Assembly (NCBI RefSeq): GCF_947494755.1
Contig: NZ_CANLVZ010000004.1
Location: 212,275-276,274, forward strand
Direction of reading: 5' to 3'
DNA from: an uncultured Tateyamaria sp.
GTDB taxonomy: Bacteria > Pseudomonadota > Alphaproteobacteria > Rhodobacterales > Rhodobacteraceae
Length of the DNA stretch: 64,000 nt
Shown here piece after piece: positions 10,669 through 19,240 of the stretch (positions within the stretch are counted from its first letter, which is position 1; each line of letters starts with the position of its first letter). The notes under the pieces were generated by a model. That model did not search any database, had not been told where the DNA came from, and saw nothing but the letters and a program-made list of their open reading frames with translations. The position numbers and the translations under genes are program-made.

Positions 10669-11133
10669 ATGATGCTGGACATTGCGACCCCTGCCCCCGA
10701 TTTCACGCTGCCCGATGGCACTGGTGAGGATGTGACCCTGTCCGCGCTCAAGGGCGGCCCGGTGGTGCTGTACTTTTATCCGCGTGATGACACGCCCGGC
10801 TGTACCAAGGAATCGATTGCATTTTCCGAACATCTCGAAGCCTTCGAAGCGGCCGGTGCCAAGGTCTTTGGGATCTCCAAGGACAGCGTGGCGAGCCATG
10901 CCAAATTCGCCGCCAAGCGCGATCTGTCCGTGCCCTTGCTGTCGGATGAAAATGGCACGGTCTGCGAGGACTATGGCGTGTGGAAGGAAAAGAACATGTA
11001 CGGCAAGACGTACATGGGCATCGAGCGCACGACCTATCTGATCGACGCCAATGGGGATGTGGCCATGGTCTGGCCCAAGGTCAAAGTGCCCAACCACGCC
11101 GAGGCGGTTCTGGCGGCGGTGCAGGCCCTGTGA
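10669..11133 (+). CDS. bcp: Thioredoxin-dependent thiol peroxidase (Bcp/PrxQ)
   Basis: A 154-residue peroxiredoxin of the Bcp/PrxQ group, reducing hydroperoxides in the cytoplasm. The peroxidatic cysteine is C45 in YPRDDTPGCTKES, with the conserved P and T upstream. The usual PrxQ resolving cysteine five residues later is replaced (I50). The only other cysteine is C99, so a one-Cys or alternative-Cys mechanism is likely. The start could be 10669 or the adjacent ATG at 10672. Its TGA overlaps the ATG of the next gene. Confidence 0.93.
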   Translation: MMLDIATPAPDFTLPDGTGEDVTLSALKGGPVVLYFYPRDDTPGCTKESIAFSEHLEAFEAAGAKVFGISKDSVASHAKFAAKRDLSVPLLSDENGTVCEDYGVWKEKNMYGKTYMGIERTTYLIDANGDVAMVWPKVKVPNHAEAVLAAVQAL

Positions 11134-11942
11134 TGATGCCACTTGCGCAGATGGCCGAGGCTGTGCTGCGCACTGCGGAGGGGCGCGAAAAGACCGCCCT
11201 GTCGCGCGAATATGCGGCCCAATGGCAAGCGGCGCGCGCCGCGGGAGAGGTGCCCGAGATCGGCAGTGCTGACCCGCCGCGGCACCCGGCCCGCCCCGCC
11301 GCGCCCGAATTGCTGAGCCCGCGCGACGTGCCCCGCCGCCGTCCCGGCAGCCCCGAGGGGCGCATCGCGCTGCTGCACGCTGTGGCACATATCGAGCTGA
11401 ACGCGGTCGATCTGCACTGGGACATCATCGCGCGATTCACGAATGTGCCCATGCCCATCGGCTTCTATGACGACTGGGTGAAGGCTGCGGACGAGGAGTC
11501 CAAGCATTTCGGGCTGATGTGCGACTGCCTTGAGGCCTTGGGCAGTTTCTATGGGGCCCTGCCCGCCCATGCGGGCATGTGGCGCGCCGCCGAAGACACC
11601 AAGGACGATTTCATGGGCCGGCTCGCGGTTGTGCCAATGGTGCTCGAGGCGCGCGGGCTGGACGTCACACCGGGTATGATCGAGGTGTTCAAAAAGGCAA
11701 AACTGGATCAGGCGGTCTCGGCTCTTGAGACGATCTACGCTGAGGAAGTGGCCCATGTGGCCTATGGATCAAAATGGTTTCACTTCCTGTGCGGACGGCA
11801 CGAGATGGACCCGAAAGTCGCCTTTCACGGGCTGGTGCAGCAATATTTCCACAGCCCCCTCAAGCCCCCCTTCAACGAGGAAAAAAGGGCTGACGCAGGG
11901 TTACCCCCTGATTTCTATTGGCCTTTGGCAATAGCAGACTGA
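11133..11942 (+). CDS. DUF455 family ferritin-like protein
   Basis: A 269-residue helical protein of the DUF455 family, which has a ferritin-like fold. Likely metal ligands are E/H residues in HIELNAVDLHWD, ADEESKHFGLM and AEEVAHVAYGSKWF. The start overlaps the bcp stop codon (TGATG), so translation is coupled to the peroxiredoxin. This hints at a role in oxidative or iron metabolism, but no activity has been established. An in-frame extension upstream exists but lies inside bcp and was rejected. Confidence 0.85.
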   Translation: MMPLAQMAEAVLRTAEGREKTALSREYAAQWQAARAAGEVPEIGSADPPRHPARPAAPELLSPRDVPRRRPGSPEGRIALLHAVAHIELNAVDLHWDIIARFTNVPMPIGFYDDWVKAADEESKHFGLMCDCLEALGSFYGALPAHAGMWRAAEDTKDDFMGRLAVVPMVLEARGLDVTPGMIEVFKKAKLDQAVSALETIYAEEVAHVAYGSKWFHFLCGRHEMDPKVAFHGLVQQYFHSPLKPPFNEEKRADAGLPPDFYWPLAIAD

Positions 11943-12091
11943 GTTGTATGGACTCGATGCGCGGTTTTTCGCCACTTTGACGTAAATCCGCGCCACTTGG
12001 TCGCGCAATATTCGATCAGGCTTGCCGCGACAGCGCGAGGCCCTTATGCACAGACCTTAAGGCACCGCGTTGGGGGACGCGAGGGCCGCGA

Positions 12092-13450
12092 TTGAGATGG
12101 GACAAGGGACGGGACGCAGTGCGAACACGCCTCGGGATTAAGTGGCATGGCCTGCTGGAGCACTATTTTCCAGAACGCCGTGTGTTTTTGAAATCTGATA
12201 CGGACACGCGATTCATTCGCTTGCGCTCTGGCACACAGCTTATCGCCTTTGCGGGCAGTTCGTTTTTGGTGGCCTGGGCCATTGTCGCCACCGCCATCCT
12301 TTTGATGGACAGCATCGGGGCCGGAAATTTCCGCGAACAGGCCAAGCGCGATCAAAAGACCTACCAAGCCCGCCTGAATGATCTGTCTTCGCAGCGCGAC
12401 GCCCGCGCCGAAGAGGCCCTGGCCGCCCAGGAACGCTTTAACGCCGCCCTCACTCAGATTTCCGTGATGCAGTCCGAACTGCTCGAATCGGAAACGCGCC
12501 GTCGCGAGGTCGAGACCGGGATTGACGTGATCCAATCCACATTGCGCGACACGATGCAGGCCCGCGAAGAGGCCCGCACCGAATTGGCCGCCTTGCAGGA
12601 AAACCTCGAAGCCGGAACTGGTGGCACCGCGCTGGCAGCGGCGGGCGGCGGGGCTCCGATGGATTTCGTCGCCGAGGCCCTCGCCAAAACAGCCGCCGAA
12701 CGTGACAAAGTGGTGCAGGATGCACAGGACGCGCTGCTCGCTGCCGATGAGATGGCGACCGAGATCGCCCTGATGCGCGAGCAAAACGATCAGATTTTCC
12801 GCCAACTCGAAGAAGCGATGAGCGTGTCCGTCTCGCCACTGGACAAGATGTTCCGCGCAGCAGGCATGCCCACGGATCGCATCATCGAGCAGGTCCGCCA
12901 GGGCTATTCCGGTCAGGGCGGCCCATTGACCCCGATTTCCTTCTCGACCCGTGGCGAAGAACCGAGCCCGGATGAGCTGCGCGCCAACCGGTTGCTGAAC
13001 CAGATGGATCAGCTGAACCTTTATCGGATCGCGGCCCAAAAGGCACCCTTTGCCACTCCTGTCAAAAACGCATTCCGCTTCACCTCGTCCTTCGGGTTCC
13101 GCCGTGATCCCAAGACGGGCGGGCGCCGGATGCACAATGGCGTGGATTTCGCAGCCTCTCTAGGCACGCCGCTTTATGCGACCGCTGATGGTGTCGTGAC
13201 CCATGCAGGCTGGCAGTCAGGCTATGGCCGTCTGGTCAAAATCCAGCACGAGTTTGGCATCGAGACCCGCTATGCCCACCTGTCGCAACTCCGCGTGAAA
13301 GTTGGCCAAAGGGTCTCGCGCGGGGATCGGATTGGTGATATGGGAGCCTCTGGACGGGTCACTGGCGTCCACCTCCACTATGAAGTGCGTGTTGGCGGCA
13401 GAGCCGTAAATCCCATGATCTATATCAAGGCAGCGAACGATGTTTTCTAA
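12092..13450 (+). CDS. M23 family (LytM) peptidoglycan endopeptidase, membrane-anchored
   Basis: A 452-residue protein with a single membrane span near residues 50-70, a long coiled coil (about 85-190), a linker and a C-terminal LytM/M23 domain (about 325-450). The zinc ligands are visible: HNGVD, YAHLSQ and the terminal HLHYEV. Such enzymes cleave peptide cross-links in peptidoglycan. An alternative GTG start at 12119 (VRTRLGIKW) has a better GGGACGGGA site and is quite possible. The last 11 bp overlap the bactofilin gene. This pairing is known from cell-shape loci where a bactofilin scaffold positions an M23 enzyme. Confidence 0.92.
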   Translation: MRWDKGRDAVRTRLGIKWHGLLEHYFPERRVFLKSDTDTRFIRLRSGTQLIAFAGSSFLVAWAIVATAILLMDSIGAGNFREQAKRDQKTYQARLNDLSSQRDARAEEALAAQERFNAALTQISVMQSELLESETRRREVETGIDVIQSTLRDTMQAREEARTELAALQENLEAGTGGTALAAAGGGAPMDFVAEALAKTAAERDKVVQDAQDALLAADEMATEIALMREQNDQIFRQLEEAMSVSVSPLDKMFRAAGMPTDRIIEQVRQGYSGQGGPLTPISFSTRGEEPSPDELRANRLLNQMDQLNLYRIAAQKAPFATPVKNAFRFTSSFGFRRDPKTGGRRMHNGVDFAASLGTPLYATADGVVTHAGWQSGYGRLVKIQHEFGIETRYAHLSQLRVKVGQRVSRGDRIGDMGASGRVTGVHLHYEVRVGGRAVNPMIYIKAANDVF

Positions 13451-13952
13451 GAGCAAAATCAACGAACCGGGCCCCAATGCGGATGCAGCCAAGCCTGCGG
13501 CCCCCGCAGCCCCCGCCCCGTCTTCGGCCCCCAAGTCGAGCGAATTCAAGGCCAGCGCCCCCAAGGCCAAGCCGCCCGCTTCGATCCTGTCGGCAGACCT
13601 GCACGTCACCGGCAATATGAAAACCACCGGCGACATTCAGGTCGAAGGCACGGTGGAAGGCGACATTCGCGCTCACCTGCTGACCATCGGCGAAAGCGCC
13701 ACCATCAAAGGCGAAGTGGTCGCCGATGATGTGGTGATTAATGGCCGGATCGTGGGCCGTGTGCGCGGCCTCAAGGTGCGTCTGACATCGACGGCACGGG
13801 TCGAGGGTGACATCATCCACAAGACCATCGCGATCGAAAGCGGTGCCCATTTTGAAGGCTCCGTGCAACGTCAGGATGATCCGCTGAATTCAAGCGGCAA
13901 GCAGCCTGCCCGTCAGCCCTCACCACAAGCTGCTGCCCCCAAGGCGGACTGA
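13440..13952 (+). CDS. Bactofilin (polymer-forming cytoskeletal protein)
   Basis: A 170-residue bactofilin: a disordered Ala/Pro-rich N-terminal segment (about 1-42), a central beta-helix domain (about 45-140) with repeated G-D-I-x-V-x-G-x-V-x-G-x-I patterns, and a disordered C-terminus. Bactofilins self-assemble into membrane-linked filaments that localise cell-wall enzymes. Its start lies inside the end of the upstream M23 peptidase gene, so the two are translationally coupled and almost surely act together. A terminator follows directly. Confidence 0.92.
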   Translation: MFSKSKINEPGPNADAAKPAAPAAPAPSSAPKSSEFKASAPKAKPPASILSADLHVTGNMKTTGDIQVEGTVEGDIRAHLLTIGESATIKGEVVADDVVINGRIVGRVRGLKVRLTSTARVEGDIIHKTIAIESGAHFEGSVQRQDDPLNSSGKQPARQPSPQAAAPKAD

Positions 13953-13980
13953 TCTGCGCCACTAGGCACCAAGTTTTTAA

Positions 13981-14017
13981 AAGGGCGTCGCACATCGGTG
14001 TGACGCCCTTTTTTTTA
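13981..14017 (+). terminator. Intrinsic terminator after bactofilin
   Basis: The arms AGGGCGTC(gc)ACA and TGTGACGCCCT pair with a 2-nt bulge and a TCGG loop, followed by eight T residues. Confidence 0.85.
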
Positions 14018-14099
14018 GTGTCTGTGGCCCTGTTCGCGCCGCGCAAAAATGCCCGCAGCGATTGCGCGCTGCGGGCTTCCTAAACGAACTTCGTCGCGC

Positions 14100-14654
14100 T
14101 TAGTCCGTGACGGACACCTTCGTCATCACATCCGGCGCGCCGGTGATTGCGCCCGAACGCGGGTTGCCCCGTTTGATGGCGTCTACCACATCCATGCCCG
14201 ACGTCACCTCGCCCACAACCGTGTAGTCCCCGTTCAGGAACGGACCCGGTGCGAACATGATAAAGAACTGGCTGTTGGCCGAATCCGGATCGCTGCTGCG
14301 CGCCATGCCGACGACACCGCGATCAAAATCCACTTCAGAGAATTCGGCGGGCAGGTTGCCAAGGTCCGAGCCGCCGGTGCCCGCCCGGCGCGCGTCATAG
14401 CCATCGATCTGGCCGAACTGCACATCACCTGTCTGGGCCATGAACCCCTCGATCACACGGTGAAAGACGACACCGTCATAGGCCCCGTTTTCCGCCAGCG
14501 TCGTGATCCGTTCGACATGCCCGGGGGCGACGTCTTCGAACAGGTTGACCGAGATCACACCGTTGGCCTCGCCCGCCACGGTGATGTCGATGCCTGAGGC
14601 AAAGGCGGGTGCTGCGGCCAGAACCGCGAGGGCGGCAAAAGCGTTACGTCGCAT
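14100..14654 (-). CDS. Cyclophilin-type peptidyl-prolyl isomerase, exported
   Basis: A 184-residue cyclophilin with an N-terminal signal peptide (MRRNAFAALAVLAAAPAFA, cleavage probably after AFA) and the catalytic blocks VVFHRVIEGFMAQTGD and SANSQFFIMF. It would catalyse proline isomerisation in the periplasm. It begins 11 bp inside the upstream cytoplasmic paralogue, so the pair is translationally coupled. The family tryptophan of the cyclosporin site is not evident. It ends about 80 bp from the bactofilin terminator. Confidence 0.93.
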   Translation of the reverse strand: MRRNAFAALAVLAAAPAFASGIDITVAGEANGVISVNLFEDVAPGHVERITTLAENGAYDGVVFHRVIEGFMAQTGDVQFGQIDGYDARRAGTGGSDLGNLPAEFSEVDFDRGVVGMARSSDPDSANSQFFIMFAPGPFLNGDYTVVGEVTSGMDVVDAIKRGNPRSGAITGAPDVMTKVSVTD

Positions 14655-15153
14655 CTGCAGCCACCTTGACGCTGATCATCCGGTCCGGCTCGGCAGGTGG
14701 CTCGCCGCGCGTGATCGCATCGACATGCTCCATGCCGGACGTCACCTGCCCGTAGACGGTGTACTGCCCGTTCAGGAAGTCATTGTCCGAGAAGTTGATG
14801 AAAAACTGGCTGTTGGCGCTGTTGGGGTTCGCAGAGCGCGCCGCCCCGATGGACCCACGCGAATGCGGGATCTTGGAGAACTCGGCAGGGACATCGGGCT
14901 TGTCTGACCCGCCGGTGCCCGCCATGCGGATGTTGAACCCGTCTTCCATGTCACCGTGCTGTACGTCGCCGGTCTGGGCCATGAACCCGTCGATCACGCG
15001 GTGAAAGGCGACGTTGTCATATTCGCCCGCGCGTACCAGCTCTTTCATCCGCTCGACATGCTTTGGGGCCACATCCGGCATCAGCTCAATCGTGACGGTG
15101 CCACCTTTGAGTTCCATCAGGATTGTGTTTTCGGGGTCTTTGATCTCGGCCAT
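14644..15153 (-). CDS. Cyclophilin-type peptidyl-prolyl isomerase, cytoplasmic
   Basis: A 169-residue cyclophilin without a signal peptide. Catalytic blocks are VAFHRVIDGFMAQTGDVQHGD and SANSQFFINFSDNDFLNGQYTVYG. The chosen start is ATG 15153, which has GAGG five bases upstream; an ATG seven codons earlier lacks a good site. It is followed directly by a secreted paralogue with 11 bp of overlap, an arrangement common in alphaproteobacteria. It is divergent from pgk, with about 130 bp between the starts. Confidence 0.92.
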   Translation of the reverse strand: MAEIKDPENTILMELKGGTVTIELMPDVAPKHVERMKELVRAGEYDNVAFHRVIDGFMAQTGDVQHGDMEDGFNIRMAGTGGSDKPDVPAEFSKIPHSRGSIGAARSANPNSANSQFFINFSDNDFLNGQYTVYGQVTSGMEHVDAITRGEPPAEPDRMISVKVAADAT

Positions 15154-15283
15154 ATACGCCTCTTTCGGTTTCATGTTGCCCGACTACCTATGCCGACCAG
15201 CGCCATGGGACAAGTCGTGCATTGACCGAAGCCGGAATTGAGGCGATGCAGGGGGCGATATCACGCATAAAGGAGCACGGGCG

Positions 15284-16471
15284 ATGGGCTGGAAAACGCT
15301 GGACGATATGGATCTGGGCGGCAAGCGGGTGCTCACGCGCGTCGACATCAACGTGCCGATGGAGGATGGCCAAGTCACCGACGCCACCCGGATCGAACGG
15401 ATCGTGCCCACCGTGACAGATATCCGCGCCAAGGGGGGCAGCCCGGTGCTGTTGGCCCACTTTGGCCGGCCCAAGGGCCAGTTTGTTCCCGAGATGTCCC
15501 TCAGGCCGCTGGTCCCTGCCCTTGAGGCGGCGTTCGGCTGCCCCGTGACCTTTGTGGAGCGCCCCTCGCGGGAATGGATCGATGCCCAGGCCAGCGACGC
15601 GGTGATCCTGGTCGAAAATACGCGCTTTACCTCGATGGAAGAAGCGAACGATCCACAAATGGCGGGCTTTCTGGCGACGCTTGGGGATGTGTTCTGCAAC
15701 GATGCGTTTTCCGCCGCCCACCGCGCGCACGCCTCGACCACGGGGGTCGCGCACCTGCTCCCCGCATGTGCGGGGCGTCTGATGGCTGCCGAGTTGCAGG
15801 CGCTTGAGGCGGCCTTGTCCAATCCCAAGCGCCCTGTGGGTGCAGTCGTGGGCGGGGCCAAGGTCTCGACGAAGCTGGACTTGTTACAGAACCTCGTCAA
15901 AAAGATCGACGTGCTGGTGATTGGTGGGGGCATGGCCAACACCTTTCTGGCCGCACAAGGCGCTCAGATGGGGGCCTCTCTGCAAGAAGCGGACCTGCAT
16001 GACACGGCGCGCGCGATCATGGATGCGGCCAGCGATGCGGGCTGCACCGTGATCCTGCCCACCGATGGGCGGGTCGCGCGGGAGTTCAAGGCGGGTGCGG
16101 CGCATGAGGTGATCGCGCTGAATGGCGATACGGTGCTGGAGAGTGATCAAATGGTGCTGGACGCAGGTGACGCTTCGGCCACAGCCATCGCGGACGCTTT
16201 CGCAAATCTCAAAACTCTGATCTGGAACGGCCCCCTTGGTGCTTTCGAGATCGCGCCCTTTGACACTGCCACCGTTGCGACCGCCAAGGCCGCTGCGGCC
16301 CTCACCGCATCGGGCGAGCTGATCACGGTTGCGGGGGGCGGTGACACGGTCGCAGCGCTTAACCAGGCGGGTGTGGCGGATGATTTCACCTACATCTCGA
16401 CCGCGGGCGGCGCGTTTCTGGAGTGGATGGAAGGCAAGGAATTGCCCGGCGTCGCGGCCCTGATGTCATAA
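15284..16471 (+). CDS. pgk: Phosphoglycerate kinase
   Basis: A 395-residue phosphoglycerate kinase of glycolysis and gluconeogenesis, making ATP from 1,3-bisphosphoglycerate. It has the N-terminal substrate signature [13 protein letters not shown], the HFGRPKG basic patch, VGGAKVSTK, and C-terminal nucleotide motifs WNGPLGAFE and GGGDTVAAL. The start at ATG 15284 follows AAAGGAG. The length is normal for bacteria. It stands apart from other glycolytic genes in this window. Confidence 0.97.
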   Translation: MGWKTLDDMDLGGKRVLTRVDINVPMEDGQVTDATRIERIVPTVTDIRAKGGSPVLLAHFGRPKGQFVPEMSLRPLVPALEAAFGCPVTFVERPSREWIDAQASDAVILVENTRFTSMEEANDPQMAGFLATLGDVFCNDAFSAAHRAHASTTGVAHLLPACAGRLMAAELQALEAALSNPKRPVGAVVGGAKVSTKLDLLQNLVKKIDVLVIGGGMANTFLAAQGAQMGASLQEADLHDTARAIMDAASDAGCTVILPTDGRVAREFKAGAAHEVIALNGDTVLESDQMVLDAGDASATAIADAFANLKTLIWNGPLGAFEIAPFDTATVATAKAAAALTASGELITVAGGGDTVAALNQAGVADDFTYISTAGGAFLEWMEGKELPGVAALMS

Positions 16472-16543
16472 GCGGCCAAATCGGTTGGAATAGCGAAAAG
16501 CGGCCCCATATAGAGCGTCAGGCATCTGATGGGAGCATACAGC

Positions 16544-17317
16544 ATGGCATGGACACTGATCACAGGCGCATCCGAAGGGCTGGGCGTTGAGTTCGCACAT
16601 ATCGCCGCCAAGGAAGGACGCAACCTGATCCTTGCCGCACGCTCCAAGGACAAGCTGGAAAGGGTCGCGAGCGACGCGCGCACTGCTGGTGTCGAGGTGG
16701 TCGTAATCCCCGCCGATCTGTCGGACATGGCCGAAGTGGACCGTCTGTGGGCCGAAGCCACGGATGGGCGCGAGATTGATGTGCTCGTGAACAATGCAGG
16801 GCTTGGCTATAACGGCCCCTTTGATGCCGGTCAGGGTTGGGAGCGTGAGTTAAGCTCGATCAACGTCAACATGCTGGCGCTCACGCGACTGATGAAGCTG
16901 GCGATCCCGCACATGCAGGCTCTGCCCAAGGGGCGCGTGCTGAACGTGGCCTCGGTTGCCGGGTTCACGCCGGGGCCGCACATGGCTGTCTACCACGCCA
17001 CCAAAGCCTATGTACTGTCCCTCTCCGAAGCGGTCGCCGAAGAGTTGCGCGGCACGAACGTGACGATCACCGCCCTCTGCCCTGGCGCGACGGCGACCAA
17101 CTTCTTTGAGGAGGCGGACATGTCCGGGGTACGCCTGCTGAAACTGGCCAAGCCCATGAAAGCCTCCGACGTTGCGGAACTGGGATGGCTCGAGGCGCGC
17201 ATCGGCAAACGGATCGTGGTGCCCGGCGCGATGAACAAAGTGTTCGCGTTTTTGCCCCGCGTTTCACCGCGCGCGCTGACAACGCGATTTGCCGCAGAAA
17301 TCATGGGAAAACATTAG
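16544..17317 (+). CDS. Short-chain dehydrogenase/reductase
   Basis: A 257-residue SDR with the TGASEGLG cofactor loop near the N-terminus, NNAGLGYNG, a catalytic serine region (NVASVAGF) and YHATK as the Tyr-x3-Lys pair. The C-terminal part around residues 190-235 resembles the DltE-like/estradiol dehydrogenase-type SDR subgroup. The start at 16544 was preferred because GGGAG lies nine bases upstream; ATG 16529 is possible. Substrate unknown. Confidence 0.85.
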   Translation: MAWTLITGASEGLGVEFAHIAAKEGRNLILAARSKDKLERVASDARTAGVEVVVIPADLSDMAEVDRLWAEATDGREIDVLVNNAGLGYNGPFDAGQGWERELSSINVNMLALTRLMKLAIPHMQALPKGRVLNVASVAGFTPGPHMAVYHATKAYVLSLSEAVAEELRGTNVTITALCPGATATNFFEEADMSGVRLLKLAKPMKASDVAELGWLEARIGKRIVVPGAMNKVFAFLPRVSPRALTTRFAAEIMGKH

Positions 17318-17408
17318 GCCCTTGTAACAAAAGGGATTCACACGGCGAATCACCTGTGCCATACTGTCTTCAGTCGCCCGTCAGAGGCGGCATGACAGGC
17401 AGACCAGC

Positions 17409-17708
17409 ATGACCCGCACCGCACGGCCCGCATTGGGCACATTCATCTTTTTCGCCGTGGCCTTCGCCTTGGGGACCTATTTCACCTTTGCCGCCGTGCA
17501 AGGAGATTACGGGTTGTTCCGCCGGGCCGAGATCGACGCCGAGGCGCGCGCGCTGTCGGACCAGTTGATGCGTGTGCAGGCCGATGTCGCGCGGATGGAG
17601 AACCTGACCAAGCGGCTGTCGGACGACTACCTTGATCTTGATCTGCTGGACGAGCAGGCCCGCAGCATCCTTGGCATGTTGCGCAGCGACGAGATCGTGA
17701 TCCGCTAA
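17409..17708 (+). CDS. FtsB/DivIC-like septum formation initiator
   Basis: A 99-residue bitopic protein with a short cytoplasmic N-terminus, one membrane span (about residues 10-28) and a periplasmic coiled coil (about 38-75) ending in the conserved LLDEQARSILGMLRSDEIV pattern of FtsB-type divisome proteins. In alphaproteobacteria this gene often sits just upstream of the pdh operon, as here. It is expected to form part of the FtsQLB complex at the division site. Confidence 0.82.
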   Translation: MTRTARPALGTFIFFAVAFALGTYFTFAAVQGDYGLFRRAEIDAEARALSDQLMRVQADVARMENLTKRLSDDYLDLDLLDEQARSILGMLRSDEIVIR

Positions 17709-17783
17709 CCCCTCGTTTTCAGTCGGAAACCTGCCCAAGTTGCCGTTGCGGCAGATTGACACTCGCGTGGCGGAACCGAATCC

Positions 17784-17811
17784 TATAAAGAATAGTTTAA
17801 CGCTAAACTAT
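17784..17811 (+). promoter_or_regulatory. pdhA promoter region with palindromic operator
   Basis: TATAAA (17784-17789) is followed by the palindrome ATAGTTTA-acgc-TAAACTAT (17792-17811), 25 bp upstream of the pdhA ATG. The core is identical to the lpdA operator at 3947-3970. Its position at or just after the -10 suggests a repressor site. A TTGACA at 17756 is spaced too far (22 bp) from the TATAAA to be a clean -35. Confidence 0.7.
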
Positions 17812-17836
17812 CCCGTTTTCGAGGAGGACGCCCCCT

Positions 17837-18853
17837 ATGGCCGCACGCAAAGCCGCTAAAAAACCGAACGTGTCAGCGGAGGAGTTAAAGACCTTTTACC
17901 GCGACATGCTTTTGATCCGCCGCTTTGAGGAAAAGGCGGGGCAGCTTTACGGGATGGGGCTTATCGGCGGTTTTTGTCACCTCTATATCGGACAAGAGGC
18001 GGTGGTTGTCGGCCTTGAGGCGGCCGCCAAGGAAGGCGACAAGCGCATCACGTCCTATCGAGATCACGGGCACATGCTCGCCTGTGGCATGGACCCCAAA
18101 GGCGTCATGGCCGAGTTGACAGGCCGCGAGGGCGGCTATTCCAAGGGCAAGGGCGGCTCGATGCACATGTTCTCCAAAGAAAAGCACTTTTATGGGGGCC
18201 ACGGCATCGTAGCCGCTCAGGTGCCACTTGGCGCGGGCCTTGCCTTTTCGGACATGTACAAGGGCAATGACAACGTCACCTTCACCTATTTCGGCGACGG
18301 GGCGGCGAACCAGGGCCAGGTTTATGAATCCTACAACATGGCGGAGTTGTGGATGCTGCCGGTCGTATTCGTGATCGAAAACAACCAATACGCCATGGGC
18401 ACCTCCACCAAACGCTCCACAAAATCCCCCAGCTATTGGGAACGCGGTGCCGCCTATGGCATCCCGGGCGAAGAGGTGGACGGCATGGATGTGCTGGCCG
18501 TCAAGGAAGCCGGTCAAAAGGCGGTCGAACACTGCCGCGCGGGCAAGGGCCCCTACATTCTTGAGATCAAGACCTACCGCTATCGCGGCCACTCCATGTC
18601 GGACCCGGCCAAGTACCGCACCCGCGAAGAGGTCCAGAAAATGCGCGACGAACGCGACCCGATCGAGGCTGTGCGCTCCATGCTGCTGACGGGCAAACAC
18701 GCCAGCGAGGATGACCTCAAGGCCATTGACAAGGAAATCAAGGAGATCGTGAACGCCTCCGCCGAGTTCGCGAAGGAAAGCCCCGAGCCAGCGCCCGAAG
18801 AGCTGTGGACTGACATCTATGCCGACGAAGTGCCACAGGAGGAAACCGCCTGA
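17837..18853 (+). CDS. pdhA: Pyruvate dehydrogenase E1 component, alpha subunit
   Basis: A 338-residue E1-alpha with the thiamine diphosphate signature GDGAANQGQVYESYNMAELW...ENNQYAMGT, the RSYRDHGHML-type pocket (SYRDHGH) and the phosphorylation-loop equivalent YRYRGHSMSDPAKYR. With PdhB it decarboxylates pyruvate and acetylates lipoyl groups. It heads the operon pdhA-VOC-pdhB-pdhC. The ATG follows GAGGAGG. Its stop codon overlaps the next ATG. Confidence 0.97.
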   Translation: MAARKAAKKPNVSAEELKTFYRDMLLIRRFEEKAGQLYGMGLIGGFCHLYIGQEAVVVGLEAAAKEGDKRITSYRDHGHMLACGMDPKGVMAELTGREGGYSKGKGGSMHMFSKEKHFYGGHGIVAAQVPLGAGLAFSDMYKGNDNVTFTYFGDGAANQGQVYESYNMAELWMLPVVFVIENNQYAMGTSTKRSTKSPSYWERGAAYGIPGEEVDGMDVLAVKEAGQKAVEHCRAGKGPYILEIKTYRYRGHSMSDPAKYRTREEVQKMRDERDPIEAVRSMLLTGKHASEDDLKAIDKEIKEIVNASAEFAKESPEPAPEELWTDIYADEVPQEETA

Positions 18854-19239
18854 TGCCGCATTTCGAGATACATGCAGATGATGTGTCCGCCGCCAAGACC
18901 TTCTACAAGGGGCTGTTTTCGTGGGAGTTTTCCGCGATGCCGGGTGGTGAGGATATGGACTACGTCCTGATCGAAGGCCGCGACATCGGTATGGACAAGG
19001 GCGTGACAGCCGGTCTGATGCGCCGCATGGACGGCCCGGCCTCAAGTGGCGGCCCCATCCGCGGCGGCACCATGACGTTCGCAGTCGCCGATTGCGACGA
19101 ACGCTATCAATGGGCACTGGCCAATGGCGGCGCCGAAGCCATGCCCCCCCAAGACTTCCCCGGCATCGGGCGCTGCGCCTATGTCGAAGACGGCCAAGGC
19201 AATGTCGTCGGAATGATCACACCAGCAGAGAGCACCTGA
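18853..19239 (+). CDS. VOC (glyoxalase/bleomycin-resistance fold) protein inside the pdh operon
   Basis: A 128-residue single VOC domain: [18 protein letters not shown] at the start, a central G/R-rich loop, and the ending [17 protein letters not shown] with a likely Glu/His metal-binding arrangement (H4, E121-type positions not certain). It is translationally coupled at both sides: it overlaps the pdhA stop codon and ends 1 bp before the pdhB start region. No function in PDH catalysis is known. A role in methylglyoxal or acyl-adduct housekeeping is speculation. Confidence 0.82.
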   Translation: MPHFEIHADDVSAAKTFYKGLFSWEFSAMPGGEDMDYVLIEGRDIGMDKGVTAGLMRRMDGPASSGGPIRGGTMTFAVADCDERYQWALANGGAEAMPPQDFPGIGRCAYVEDGQGNVVGMITPAEST

Positions 19240-19240
19240 T

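Noticed and set aside
17756..17789. Clean sigma-70 promoter TTGACA...TATAAA before pdhA
   Set aside because: The spacer is 22 bp, too long for a standard promoter, so only the -10-like element and palindrome were kept.
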